A DNA stretch of 64,000 nucleotides. It comes from Myrica gale. Lineage: Eukaryota; Streptophyta; Magnoliopsida; Fagales; Myricaceae. This document shows, in pieces, positions 21,860-56,815 of the stretch. The stretch is taken from contig OZ005618.1 in NCBI GenBank assembly GCA_963930655.1, positions 4,362,001 through 4,426,000 on the forward strand, given 5' to 3'. A program made the position numbers and the translations under genes. Below the pieces are notes generated by a model. The model was given only the letters and a program-made list of their open reading frames with translations, had not been told where the DNA came from and did not search any database. The stretch's first letter is position 1, and each line of letters opens with the position of its first letter.

Positions 21860-24800
21860 ATGAAGCGGATGACTACTCCACCGTTGGAAGTAATTCCCGA
21901 ATCGCCTCCCCTTCCCCTTCTCAGCCCTCTGTCTTCAATTCAATATTACTGCCGAAAACGACACGCTTTGTGTATCGCTACTGGCATACAGTGGTTTTTG
22001 GCGGGTGCTTGACCTCTGTAGTCTATTCACATTTTTTTTTCCAACTCTGTTTCAGCTGTATTTAGGCATGTTGGCAGATGTTTTCTAGAAAGTCGGAGGT
22101 TGGTATCTATAGGGTCGGATGAACCTGTTTTCGGGTTTAAAAACCACAGCCTATACTAGTAGACGTGTTTGATAAAAGGTTCGGTTTAGATTAACTCATT
22201 TCACTGGGTCAGAAGATCCCTACCCACCCGTTTATTTCGCTAGGTCTAGTTTCCTTTTGTCAGGTTTAGCCAATGTTCAATGCGCATCTCCCCTTGTTTG
22301 CTTTCTTCCCGCATTCTGATTAAAAGAAGGTGCAGGGTGAGTTAGGTAACCTATTCAATCTTGAGCTAGAAGAAAGGTTGTGTACTTAACAAGGATATAT
22401 TCTCAATGTGTTTTTTGATCATCCCATTCGATGAAACTTTGATTGCAAACTGCTTTGTATGTTCACTGTGGAGAGAAATAGCCTTCAGTTCAGTTCCCCA
22501 TCTTATGTGCAATACATGGTAGTCTTGACAGTTGGATTAGGATTTTCTTAATTGGTTCCGTGCCATGGTAGTCTTGGAGGTCGTGCATTCTGATATTCTC
22601 TACTATGAAGTATTGGATATCCCTCTGCCAGAATTGCAACGCCTGAAAACTTTAAAAGTTGCTTTTCATCATGCCACCAAAGATGAAGTGAGTGTAGTGC
22701 AGATAGCAATAGATTCTCTTGATTCTTTGATTGTATTATGTAAAGTTTTGTGATACTTAACGTACTGGTGTTCTGTTGTCAGTTAGTAATTCATACGATT
22801 AGGTTACCAAAACAGAGCACCGTGGGAGATGTCATTAATGACCTAAAGACAAAGGTAATTTTCAACTTTGTGTTACAAAACTGTTACGTCTATTTTAATT
22901 GAAAGTGAGCCTTAATTAATTCAGTACTCTAACATGCATTAAACCTCCTGGTGAGAACGTGTTCATTTTAGTATATCCTTCAGTCATGCACTATATATTA
23001 TCTGTTTCTATGTACTGTATTTTTCTGCTTGCACACATTAGAAAAAGCATAGCAAAACAATTACGTTTTATTTTACCTTTATGTGGAACAGGTGGAGTTG
23101 TCTCATCCCAATGCAGAACTTAGATTGCTTGAAGTTTTCTATCTCAAGATCTATAAGCTAATGGATAATGAATCTCTTTATTTCTGACCATACAAGATTG
23201 TACAGTTTCTTACTTACCTGAACATTAATAAAATTGAATATAAATTTCTTATTAATAAAAATCATGTAATACTGTTGTGAAGACTTTAGTACACAACTAG
23301 TGCAACAAGTTTCTATGTCCGAGGGTTCAAACTTCCATTTATAAATGAATGCGTGTAGTTTATTTGTACTAGGCAAAATCAAAGAGAGAACAAATTTTTA
23401 CTTGCACATTTTACATGTTTTCTTTAATTCTGACTCTATTTTGCAGATTTTCCCACTCAATGAAAAGATTGAGAATATTAATGATCAATATTGGACATTA
23501 TGTGCTGAGGTGGTAAATCTACTATGTTGCTAGGCAGCTGTCCTTGTGTGTGTGTGTTTTCCTGTCTTTTTTTTTTGGTGGTTTGAAAAAAGCCGTTGCC
23601 TTAATTTTTTGAATTTTTGAAACAAGGTGCTATGATAATACCCTGGACTGATTAGTTGCTAAGGAATTGTTGTCTTTCCTAGTGATGGTTAGTTTTTGAT
23701 ATCAATATAGGAGGTGCCTTATCCCTTGCCACTCGCTGTTTGACCTGTGTAGGACTTCGAATATTCCTAGAAAGAACATCGTGTATTTAATGTGGAGGAC
23801 AACTGTTGCCCTCGCCACTATGGATGGGTTATTGACACAATCCTTAGGCAGTCCGCAGATCCGAAAGTAACAAATTATAGAAGAAGGTGAATAACGTCCG
23901 AATATAGGGGGGACTCCAATAGTAAAGAGCTTTGCTCAAGAGCAGACAATTCAGTTTCAATAAACATTTGATTTTATTAATTACAAAAGAATGGAGAGAA
24001 TGAGGGCAGGATGAAGAACAGCCCATGAGAATCTGAGAAGAGTAGTCATAAATTCTATGTATTTCACAGTCATTTCTTAATAGACATCTCCATTTCGGGT
24101 TATTATGCTATTTAAATTGTTGGGAACACTGGCACTGTGAGACCAACTTGGAGTGACAATCTCAAATTTTCTTGCTGCCACAGATTCCTGAAGAGGAGAA
24201 AAACCTTGGTCCTCAGGATCGCTTGATTCATGTTTTATCATTTCATGAAGGATACAGCTCAGAACCAGGTGGTGAGTAGTTTATGGATGACCCAGGTACA
24301 CTGCTCCAGTGCTCCTGTTTTTGAATTTCTCTAGTTCTATGAAGCTATTTTGTCAATTAGTTAACCCACATTTAGTTATTCCTGTGCTTGTGTTCTTTCG
24401 GTTTTTAACCTTTTTCGTTATTGATTTTTGGATCTAACAGCTGGTTCAAAATTTTGGTGAACCGTTTCTCTTGGTTATCCATGAGGGTGAAACATTATCT
24501 GAAGTTAGAGTGTGCGTTCAGAAAAAGTTGCGAGTTCCCGATGAGGAGTTTTCTATGGCATGATCTGCTTCATATCATCTCAATTAATGTCATACTTGGG
24601 CACAAACTCATTAGCGGTTTAAATGTCACTATGTTATGCAAATTTGCACCGTGCAGCTGTTTTGTCGGAGATCACTAATTTGCTTTGCTGTTGATGTCAT
24701 CTCACCTGCTCGTTCACTTTCTTGTTTTTATGCAGTTGAAGTTTGCATTTTTTTCATTGGGTCGTCCAGAGTATCTCCAGGACTCTGACGACGTGTCCAG

Positions 24801-24993
24801 TAGGTTTCAGGTGCGTCTATCTGCACACACATGCTCTTCAACACTCAACTTGCCATCACGGATGTAAATTTCAAAATGGCGGTTTAATTGTTCATCCTTG
24901 TTATTGTCTGTCACTTCTCCTTTCGTAGAGAAGGGATGTCTATGGTGCTTGGGAGCAGTATCTTGGGCTGGGGCACACAGACAATGCTCCAGA
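21860..24993 (+). pseudogene. Truncated UBP12 paralogue (tandem copy)
   Basis: Remnant of a UBP12-type deubiquitinase gene. Exon 1 (21860-21889, MKRMTTPPLE) is followed, about 100 bp on, by sequence from the intron before exon 22. Exons 2-21 are therefore missing, and exons 22-23 are also deleted at about 22586. Remaining exon equivalents: 24 (22588-22687), 25 (22793-22854), 26 (23092-23157), 27 (23447-23512), 28 (24184 to about 24267), 29 (24441-24557), 30 (24736-24810) and part of 31 (24929-24993). Lesions: the GT donor after exon 26 is CT, exon 28 has an extra T near 24230, and the last exon is absent. The MATH domain and protease core are lost, so no active enzyme is possible. Confidence 0.92.
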
Positions 24994-25039
24994 GATGTTA
25001 ATTTCCGACCGTTCATATAGTTCAGCTTAGCCTCAAAAC

Positions 25040-25330
25040 TCTACGAGGAGAGGAAAGCTCAGAGTTAAGTTCGTCCGGGGCAAATATTATCTGGAATCCT
25101 GGCAACATCTTGTTCATAGACTTACGAGAGAATCAGCCATAATGTCTTAGGTTTGGATGTTTTACACAAGGCCTTGATTCACATTCAAAAGGCTTAGGCC
25201 TGGTATTTTGGCCATAGGATTGGGCTGGGCTCTGTGAAGCGTGGCCCAGCCAGAATTTGCCCATCTCCAGCTTGGACTTTCTGTAATTATTCAGAATGGG
25301 TTCTTTGCTTATTCTTTTTTGTGGGTGGTA
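25040..25330. repeat. Start of tandem unit B, upstream segment
   Basis: Matches 20060-20350 closely (for example CATCTTGTTCATAGACTT and GGCCTGGTATTTTGGCCA). It marks the left end of the second copy of the duplicated unit, directly after the broken exon 31 of the pseudogene. Confidence 0.8.
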
Positions 25331-25526
25331 GTAGGAAGAATTTTGTACATCAAGCCTTCAGGAGATTAGCTTATCAACCGTACAGGTAAACCCCGAAGAG
25401 GATAACACGGTGGCCTACAGTCCCCCACTTTAAGTCACTAGTCGGAAAATGTAGTTATAAAGTGAAGGAACTTGTTAAGGAATTTTAATTGATTATCAAA
25501 ATATTAATTAAAAATATTTAGCTTAA

Positions 25527-25855
25527 ATGCACTTACAGTTCTTGTGGTATAACAAAATTTCAAATTAGTCTTTGAGGTTAAGAAAGTTATAAATTAGACC
25601 ATGTGATAAGATTTTTGTAAAAAATACATCATTTCGTTCATTTTCGTCTCTTTCATTAACAACATATGTTAGTATATTATGAGGCATGTAGCACGGTGTG
25701 GTTATTGTTGACTAGCATATATCATTAATGAAAGAAACGGGGATAGAAGAAATGACGCTTTTTACTGAAACTTTACCATACTACTAATTTGCAACTTCCT
25801 TTACCTCGGTGACTAATTTGAAATTTTGTTATACCACAAGGGAATGTGGGTGCAT
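25527..25855. repeat. Fold-back element
   Basis: Inverted repeat of about 330 bp. The left arm reads TGCACTTACAGTTCTTGTGG then TATAACAAAATTTCAAATTAG. The right arm is its reverse complement, ending CCACAAGGGAATGTGGGTGCA. The centre has ATTTCGTTCATTTTCGTC and a matching inverted block. No transposase. Probably a MULE- or hAT-derived MITE; no certain target duplication. Confidence 0.6.
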
Positions 25856-27560
25856 CTATGTAAAAATATTTTAATAGCTTCATGAATAAGTTATTAATAT
25901 TAGTGAAAGGATTTTATTAGGTCGTTTGGCTCGCTGGTTGTCTTTTTAGAAAGTCTGACGCGCTCCTTAGAGCCAGTACTTCAGGTTTTCAAACCTTTTG
26001 ATCTTAATAAAAGATGGTTGTTTTGACTAAAAAGAAAAATAAGTTATTTATATTAGCGAAGGGACTTCATTCATTGTTTATTTATATTTTAAAAATAGCT
26101 TCCTGATAAGTTATTGAAGCTGATTATGTAATAAATTACAAGACATGGGTTAGATCATACTATTTTAATTTTTAGGTGTGTTTATTTCGCATGAAAATAT
26201 TTTCGAACGATATACTTTTGTAACTTTGAATATTTGGGAGGATAATAAAATTTAGGTAATGAAAATGTTAACTGGGGTCCACGGAAAATAATGCTAAAAT
26301 GCCATACGCCTCTTTAGACGAGTACCCTTTTTTTGCACACAATTCTGGAAGAGGATAAGGTATATTTCAAATTAAATCAATTAATAGCACCAAATACCGT
26401 TTATTTCAACCCATTTTTCAGATATCCAATATTAGTCGTAGTTTACGAACATCTCATCATTTAGGGATAAATCCAATATTAGTCATGTAGTTTACTTCAA
26501 TATCAAATAAGTCCCTAAATTTTAAAACACGTCAAATTAGTCTCTAAAGTTTAAAATTATTCACATTTAAAAGGTCCCGGAGGGACTAAAGTCATGATGA
26601 ATATTAAAATTTAGAGACTAATTTGATGTGTTTTAAAGTTTAAGGACTTATTTAATTTTGGAGTAAACCATATAGACGGATGTTGTTTTTATTCTCATCA
26701 TTTAAGTATATCCATTGAGTGAGTGAATGAGAGCTCGAATTTTACTTATGCGAACAAATATTTTTAATTTAAATGATATTTAGGTTGTAGTATGTGTTCA
26801 AGTACGCGAGATTTATTATTGCGCTCTTAGTTTTTTTTAATTGAAGCAAGTTCGTTGGAACTAGTGCACAAAAATAGAGTGTAATAGATTTAACTTATTT
26901 TATAAAAATAGTATTTCTTATGCACGAAAAGATAATGTTATTTTTAGTTACTAAAATTTACACTATTTCAACCTCTTATGCTTTTTTTCATCCATAAGAT
27001 TTATAGAACATGTTTTATCATTTATGGACGATGTTTTGACATATTCCATTTACTGGCCATGGACAATATTACGGTAGGCTGTCCCTGGGATAAGTTTGGG
27101 CCGTATGGATCTGGAATTAGTAGGTGCTGAAGTTGGACCGTCTTGAGCCAGAACCCTTACCATTAGCGTTATAAATTTGGGTCTTTTGGAATGGAAAATC
27201 CAGAAAAAAAAGAATGTGTTTTGGAATTACAAATTCAATTTAAAAATCTGGAAACTGTAGATATGTTCGGTTTGAGTAGAAATGTAGGATTTTAAAGAAA
27301 TCGTGAATATTTATGTTGAATAATATTTTATTTGTATTTGTGTAAAGTGGAGAAATAAATGATTTGGTGTAATTATTTAATAAAAAATATTGGAGTTATA
27401 TGAAAAAGTATAGAGAGAGAAAATTTATGTTGAATAAAAAAATAAAAAATTATTAAAAATTGTGTAAAATATATTGGTGTTCGTATTTGAATTCTAAATA
27501 TATTCAGTAATAATTTTGTTAATGTATTTAAATTAAAAAAATGTAATAAAAGAACACAAC
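25856..27560. other. Long AT-rich upstream region of UBP12
   Basis: Apart from the fold-back at 26485-26671, this stretch is AT-rich. It includes a possible MITE remnant around 27270-27500 (repeated TATGTTGAATAA). The part after about 27575 is the conserved promoter and 5' UTR shared with unit A at about 21700. No gene is recognised. Confidence 0.45.
26485..26671. repeat. Fold-back element
   Basis: Inverted repeat with arms of about 70 bp, each containing AAATAAGTCCYTAAA and CAAATTAGTCTCTAAA phrases, around a GGTCCCGGAGGGACT centre. Immediately before the left arm, ATCCAATATTAGTC occurs twice. It resembles other TTTAGTCC-type fold-backs in this window (2455 and 55777). Confidence 0.55.
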
Positions 27561-27810
27561 TCTGAATTTTGAATTTTTGAGCAAAATCCCTAAACTCGCC
27601 TACGTGTGCTCGTCTTTTCCTATTTTTTTTGTGAAATCCCCGAACTGTCCCCTTCTCGAACTAAACCAAAGTCGGCCCTCTTTTCTACTACATCCATTTT
27701 GCTAAACTCGCAGTCCTTTCTCTCTCTTTCTTCCCCTCTCCCTCCCTTTCCCACTCTCTGTGCAAACTCCTTCAGATTCATCGATCGGACCGCCATCAAT
27801 CCGAACACCC

Positions 27811-50747
<22,937 letters not shown>

Positions 50748-52496
50748 TGAAGGGAAAAAAGAAAGAAAGAACGGATATTTCTCCAATGCATTTGATGATC
50801 CAACTTCGGATGGAATTGCGGCTGTGTAAAGAGTGATTGAAGCACAGTGGAAGCTTGCCGTTAGGTTTTGTAAGATTAATGATTAATCTTACATGTATAA
50901 TTTTTTTTAAGGTTGTTCTATTGACGGGGTGGTTAGATAATTTTAACCTTTTAAGTATTTCTAGAGTTCACATAGTCCCTCCCGCTTGCTGGCACCCGTG
51001 TCTTGGGTGAAGTAGGTGGCCATTCAGCTTAAATTCCATTGTGATTTAGTACATAAGATTTTTGGGTGAGTGATGTATAGGGGGGTTATAGGTGTGTTTT
51101 AGTGTTTATTCTTTTCTTTTTCTTTTTCTTTTTTTCCTTCTCGTCTGATCATCCTGTTGTGTTGTTTTTCCTAGATGCATAAGAGGATGAGGGGTATGAA
51201 TAATAGATAGTCTGGTTTCGAGGATTTGTGCCAAAGGGAACTGCTAAAACATCGCTCAGTTGTCCACCCCCCCTATCCCAAAATTCCAACTAGAAGAAAT
51301 CCTATTTGATATTTCACCAATTCTTTTCAAGTGCTGGTCGTTGTTTTGGCCTTGGGACATTGCTTTTACACGCTTTACTTTTTGCACGTGCCTTGGGTGT
51401 GGAGGGTTCCCTTCCATTTTTTAATCGAGAAAAGAAAATGCTAAAGCTGACCTTTCTAATTTAAATTATGCTGCACTGACAAAGGGAGCATTTGAATTCG
51501 TTATTCTGCTATAGCTAATACCATCATTAATGGGGTCACTTTAAAGGCTTTTGGCCTGACAATTGTTCAATCTGTTTGGGATGAGAGAACTGTACAGATT
51601 CTAAAGTTAGTCGAGTTTAGTTAGGGAACTCGGTTTTGGCAAAAAAAGAAGCATCAGTAATCGTCAAATGCCCTCATTTGTGGAATAGCTTTTACATATA
51701 CACCATTTGGGGAATATAGCGTTGTTTCCATTGCAAATTGCAATCATAAAGTCAACATGCTGATGATCACTAGCAATATTTTACCAAATTTCTGAAAATA
51801 AAGTTTAAATTGATAAAGGAAATATGAGGCAGATTGATGAAGTTTAATATGATTAGCTATGGGTTAACTCACTTTGTTAGCTATATTTTTCAAATCCTTA
51901 ATACTCTCTTTTCGATCTCCATTAATCAAGAAGAAAAGTACAACAGGGTGTATTTGGAATCATAGTGGTTTTTGCGTTGATTGTATATTTTGTACTGTGT
52001 TTTCATATGCCATGTAGTCAATCGGCATGATTCAGTCAAAAAAAAAATCTCTTCCAATTTTCAATAGAGGTCTTAGAATTGGTATATATATGTTTCTCCA
52101 ATATTTTGGAGAATGAAATTTCCAACAAAATAAATATACTCAAACATTTTTAATTTTTATATATACATACTTTACCCTTTCACAAGCTCTAATAAATCTC
52201 AATAAAGTAAAAATTCTCAAAATTTGTTTGTCAAAATGTTTTGAATATTTTTAAAATTCACAACATTTTGACAAATAAACGTACCCATAAACAAATGTCA
52301 TAATTTTCTGGTGAATGAGAGTTGACTAGTAGCTACCTATTTCAAGAGGAATCTTTGAATCCTTATATTATAAAAATTTATCAATATCCAGCTTTTAATA
52401 GAATCTTATAAATTAAATGAATAGAGAGCGAGTTAGGTGACCCTTTTATAAGAGGATATATACGGAATTCTGATATTTCGATAACTCGACGACTTA
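50748..52496. other. UBP12 3' UTR and spacer
   Basis: Starts with the UBP12 3' UTR (a CT-rich run near 51110-51140). The rest is AT-rich spacer with no recognisable gene. Confidence 0.5.
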
Positions 52497-52690
52497 GGTT
52501 GTGTTTATGTTGTAATATTTTTGGTATGAGAATATGTGTTGGTATTGAGTTTAGTGAAAAGGTGAAGAGAGAGGTAATTTTTTATATTTTTTGTAATTTT
52601 TATATTTTTTTATGGAAGAGAAATTATATTGGAATATTTTATTAGGAGAGAGATAACATTTTGGGAAAAATTATGGTTGCAAACGCAGCC
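52497..52690 (+). repeat. Tourist-like MITE, copy 5
   Basis: 194-bp element with a perfect TTA duplication (52494-52496 and 52691-52693). Ends are GGTTGTGTTTATG and GCAAACGCAGCC. It is the closest relative of the copy at 2679 and, with it, defines the family's ends. Confidence 0.78.
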
Positions 52691-53259
52691 TTAGTAATTT
52701 AAATTATAAAACAACATTGATTCAATTGTTTGAAGTACAAATAAATTTTTTTAAAAAAAATTATATATAAGCGGGTAATTTTCATGGGAAGCTGGTGAAC
52801 TGCAGATCTTAAGAGGAAGGCTCGCTTTTAATGCGGAAATGAACCAAAGGAGTGTCAGTTTTATCGGATGTCCATGTAGGGACCAAAGGAGTGTCAGTTG
52901 AAACGGAAATTTGAGGAAATAATTTATGGTACGAACAAAAGGACATAGGATATAGTTGTAAGTTGTAATTAATTAGTGGGATCGGAAATGCTATAATTGA
53001 TGACGTGTGTGAATGTTAATCCCACAGCATGGAGATACTAGTAATAATAGCAGTATATCCCATGCCTGCATATTTAATTCAAGACCTTGACTTTCCACGA
53101 GCGGAACGGAAGGAGGGAATCCCAAAGGCTGTCAAAGACACATGGTTTAGATTAAAAAGAAACAAATCCTTACACGAGAGCCTCGAGACAGACATTACAG
53201 AAACATATAGGGAGGGAGAGGGAGAGGGAGGGAGAGCGAGCAAGAGCAAAAAGGTGTTC

Positions 53260-54456
53260 ATGGCGGTCTCCATCTCGCTGAGTTTTCTTTTCCCACCACC
53301 ACCTTCTATTTTCGTCACGGCTATGTCGGTGATTAGCTTCACATCATTAGCTTATACTGGGTTCTCAGAAATAAGAGGAAAGCACCTACAATATTCCAAG
53401 TTTTGGAATGTCGCTTCTCCGAAATCTTCTAAAACAAAGCAAATCAAACTTTCTAGCAGAACTGGCATGCTTCTTCTTTACACTCCTGCATTTCTAGCTG
53501 GGCTCGCATCCTTCGTGCTTTTCCCGAGTCAGGATCTCCGATTTTTGTTGCTCGATTCTGCTCTAACCCTTCATTTCTTCAAGAGGATCTTTGAGGTGCA
53601 ATTTTCTCTCTTTCCTGATGGAATATTATCAATCTACAAAAGTAAATCCCTTTCCATGGGCTTATGCTTTCAGATAAATGGTTTCTTTATTGTACATGAC
53701 CAGATGGTCGGACGCTACTTCAACTCCTTTTTATAATTACAAATCTCCCACCTTTCGTGTTGAGTTTAGACGGACAAGTTAATATATATATCTACGGAGG
53801 AGGAGAGAGGATAGTATATATAATTGGTTGATTTAACACTGACCCAGAAGAGATTTTTTAAGTGTTACAACCGACTTTTTCATCCTTTTGATCAATCTCT
53901 TTAGCAATTGCTGCCGAATGTTCTAAGATTTCCTTTGATGATATGCTTCTTGGTCAAATGTGTTTTTGTTTGTAATGTTGAACAGGTGCTGTTTATTCAC
54001 AAATACAGCGGCTGGATGGTTCTGGATTCTGCAATTCCAATCTCTCTCAGTTACTTCTTGTCCACTGCAACCATGATATATGCCCAAAACCTAACACAAG
54101 GGATTCCGGAGCCACTAGTTGATCTGAAGTACCCTGGAATTTTGCTGTTTCTAATAGGAATCAGTGGCAACTTCTACCACCATTACCGCCTCTCCAAGCT
54201 GAGGGGAGAGGGTGATAAAGAATATAGGATTCCCAAGGGTGGTTTATTCGACTTGGTGATTTGCCCACACTATCTTTTTGAGATTATTGGTTTCTTAGGA
54301 ATCTCTTCCATCTCTCAGACACTCTATGCCTTCTCTTTCACTCTGGGCACAGTTTTCTACCTGATGGGAAGGAGCTATGCCACTAGGAGATGGTACTTCT
54401 CAAAGTTTGAAGATTTCAATGAGGATGTCAAGGCTCTCATTCCATATGTTTTCTAG
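53260..54456 (+). CDS. Steroid 5-alpha-reductase (DET2-like) family membrane protein
   Basis: Two exons, 53260-53595 and 53986-54456 (GT-AG), giving 268 residues. It belongs to the 3-oxo-5-alpha-steroid 4-dehydrogenase family of NADPH-dependent reductases in the endoplasmic reticulum. The sequence resembles the plant subgroup beginning MAVSISLSFLFPPPPSIF and continuing with SLAYTGFSEIRGKHLQYSKFWN, not DET2 itself, so the steroid substrate is uncertain. Several hydrophobic segments are visible (about 9-30, 70-95, 130-150, 160-180, 210-245). The C-terminal reductase domain has GNFYHHYRLSKLR, YRIPKGGLFDLVICPHYLFEI and the end RRWYFSKFEDF. The ATG at 53260 is chosen because the family starts there; an upstream in-frame ATG at 53029 would add 77 low-complexity residues with a GA-rich stretch, most likely 5' UTR. 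Confidence 0.9.
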
Positions 54457-55144
54457 AATGTAAAGAACACAGTTTGAAAAAGCATGATTCATGCAAATAT
54501 TCTGGATTGTGATGTACGTCTTAGACTTCTATTGCAACAATTATTGTCGGTTTTGCTTTAAATGGGCAATGCAGTTCCGATAGTTTGGAACGGAGGCACT
54601 AGGCTTTATCCCCTGTCTGTACTAAACTGTGGTTAGTATTATAAGTCCCCTTAAAATAGTGTGGGTTTATAATACCTTCTGTAGTATTGTACTTTGGCCT
54701 TTTTTTTCCCCCTTCATTTTCTTGCCTGCATTCATTTACTCGTTTGGTTGGAAGATGATGATAGAGAAGTCAGGAAGAAGATACCAACAGCCTGTAATGT
54801 ACTAATATAGATCCTGATGATCTGTCTCTTTAATGGGTACTGCAATTAATGGCTTTTGTTTCCCATTTTCGCCATCCAACCAACTTGTTAGTAAATGTTG
54901 GATGTGGCAACTAACAGGTAGTTTGTATTCATGTTAGTGCTCTATATAGGTCAATATTAGAGATTGCGAGTCTTACAGTAAAGTTCACCTATTGTGTCTA
55001 TTTTTTTTAAAATTACATGATAATATTTGGACAAAAAATTACAGAGAATCTTAATCGTAATATTAGAAGCTCCGAGACCCAACCTATGCCTCAACTATCG
55101 ATCGGCTGATAGATGAGTGTAGTGAAAAGATTTGTGGATACTGA
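54457..55144. other. 3' UTR and spacer
   Basis: The 3' UTR of the reductase gene, followed by AT-rich spacer up to the next MITE. No gene is recognised. Confidence 0.5.
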
Positions 55145-55334
55145 GGTTATGTTTGTGTTGAAAAATTTTTGGATATTGAGTTTAGTGTTGGTATTGGGTT
55201 TAGTGAAAAAGTGAAGAGAGATAATTTTTGTAATTTTTTATATTTTTTATGGGAGAGAGAGATTATATTGTAGTATTTTAATTTTATTGTGAGTTGGTGA
55301 AATATTTTATGAAATTTTTGGTGCAAACACACCC
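55145..55334 (+). repeat. Tourist-like MITE, copy 6
   Basis: Begins GGTTATGTTTGTGTTG and ends GCAAACACACCC. It contains GGTATTGGGTTTAGTGAAAA and GGGAGAGAGAGATTATATT. Flanks are TGA and TAA, an imperfect 3-bp duplication, so it is older than copies 3 and 5. Confidence 0.62.
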
Positions 55335-55776
55335 TAAACCGATTGTCCTGGTTCAATTTATGACCAACTTTTATTGGCGGAATTTCCTCTCTAGATATCA
55401 AACACATGCGTTTTGAGTGGTTTTCTACACAACTCTTTCCGACTCCACGGGAGTTTCTAACATTTTATATCTGAATTATCAATTTTATTATATTTTATCC
55501 TCCAAATACTAATAGTGTTAGTTTTCCACCATTTGGGATTAATTTAGATGGGAATTAAAGATTTCTAATTAGTGAAATGATGACTTCTCTCGCATTAAAT
55601 ATTAGGGATCAACAAATTATACAGGTAAAGTGGTCATTTCATATAAAAATCTCAATTTTCATTCAAATTAAGGATAAAAAAGTGTATGCTATTAATAATT
55701 TAAGACGACATGCCACAAAATTTATAATTTAAGATTGAAAATGCCATGAACTCAATAGTTTGAGAGTTTCTATTTA

Positions 55777-56100
55777 GGGAAATTTATTTTTAAATCATTT
55801 AGTTTTACCTCATTTTCATTTTTAGTCATGAATTTTAGTGGGTCAAAATTTTAGTCCTTGAACTTTCATCTTTGTAAAATTTAGTCCTTCTGTCAGTCTG
55901 TCGTCAAATTTGTACCGGTCGACCGCTTCAATTTTGCTGAAGTGTTAAAGAGGTCCGTTAAGTATATGGACGACAGACGGACGGAAGAACCATTTATTTG
56001 ACAAAAGAAAACTCAAGGACTAAAAATTTGAAGTTTGAAAGTTAAGGACTAAAATTAAAAAGGGTACAAAATCTAAGGACTAAAAAGTAAAATTTCCCTC
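55777..56100. repeat. Short fold-back (MULE-like) element
   Basis: Starts GGGAAATTTATTTTT and ends AAAATTTCCC, with arms containing TTTTAGTCCTTG phrases on the left and their reverse complement (CAAGGACTAAAA) on the right. The structure matches the larger element at 2455-3649. No convincing 9-bp duplication. Non-autonomous. Confidence 0.6.
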
Positions 56101-56214
56101 TCACTTTTCTCTTTGTAGTTTGTACATAAGCTACTCTTCACCCCAAAGTCCAATAAACGTGGGTTAAAATATTAGCGAACCGAAATAGACCGAACAAAAA
56201 GCGACGCACTTAGG

Positions 56215-56815
56215 GGTGTTCATTTGCACCGGCGGTTACCGTTTTAACCGATAAAACCGCTACTGTTACCGGTAATGACGGTTATTGTGCCTTAGCGGTG
56301 CAGTGACGGTGTTAAATATTTGATTCCGTCAATTGCGGTGACGGACCGTCACCTACACTACCGTTAACCACCTTTAGTTGAGACTTGAGATGATTATTAA
56401 TTATGTGACATACTTTTGTTGGGCTTTTGTTGAATTATGTTAATTAGTTTATGTCACATTGTTGAACACTTTTATTAGACTTTAGTTTTTATGTTTGAAC
56501 ATGATATTATGCTATACTTTTGGACAACTTTATATTTGTTATAATTGTTAATGATTATGATATTATATTTGAATATATTATGATATTTGTCTATATGATT
56601 ATTTATTATAATATTATGTTAAAAATTTAAGAAGCCTAAAACAGTGAAAAAAATAAAAAAAAAACTCATTTTTTTTTGCACAACGATTATCGTATAACCG
56701 TCACCGGCAATAACGGTTATTGTGACTTAGCGGTGCGGTGACAGTGTCAATTATGTGATTCCATCAATTGCGGTGACGGTTACAGTTTTTGCCCAACCGT
56801 CACCTGCAAAGCGTT
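56215..56815. repeat. CGGTGACGGT-rich repeat, probable hAT-derived remnant
   Basis: Begins TTAGGGGTGTTCATTTGCAC and has two related blocks, about 56280-56360 and 56700-56790, both with AACGGTTATTGTG and TTAGCGGTGC and the phrase ATTGCGGTGACGG. The TAGGGGTGT-type head and CCGGT/ACGGT interior resemble plant hAT MITEs, but I found no clean right terminus or 8-bp duplication. Confidence 0.5.

Larger units (their letters stand above)
20040..24995. repeat. Tandem duplicate unit A (UBP12 upstream plus gene remnants)
   Basis: This unit matches the following unit B in order. 20060-20350 matches 25040-25330 (upstream DNA, for example GATTGGGCTGGGCTC). 20583-20625 matches 25463-25505. 21700-21960 matches 27575-27930 (promoter and exon 1). 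21985-24995 matches 44525-50160 (introns and last exons) with gaps. The arrangement is a head-to-tail duplication whose unit junction lies at about 24995-25040, inside what is exon 31 of the gene. Unit A later lost most of its gene. Confidence 0.85.

Noticed and set aside
25527..25855. MicroRNA precursor
   Set aside because: The hairpin arms are long and match terminal inverted repeats of a transposon-type fold-back, without a short conserved duplex.
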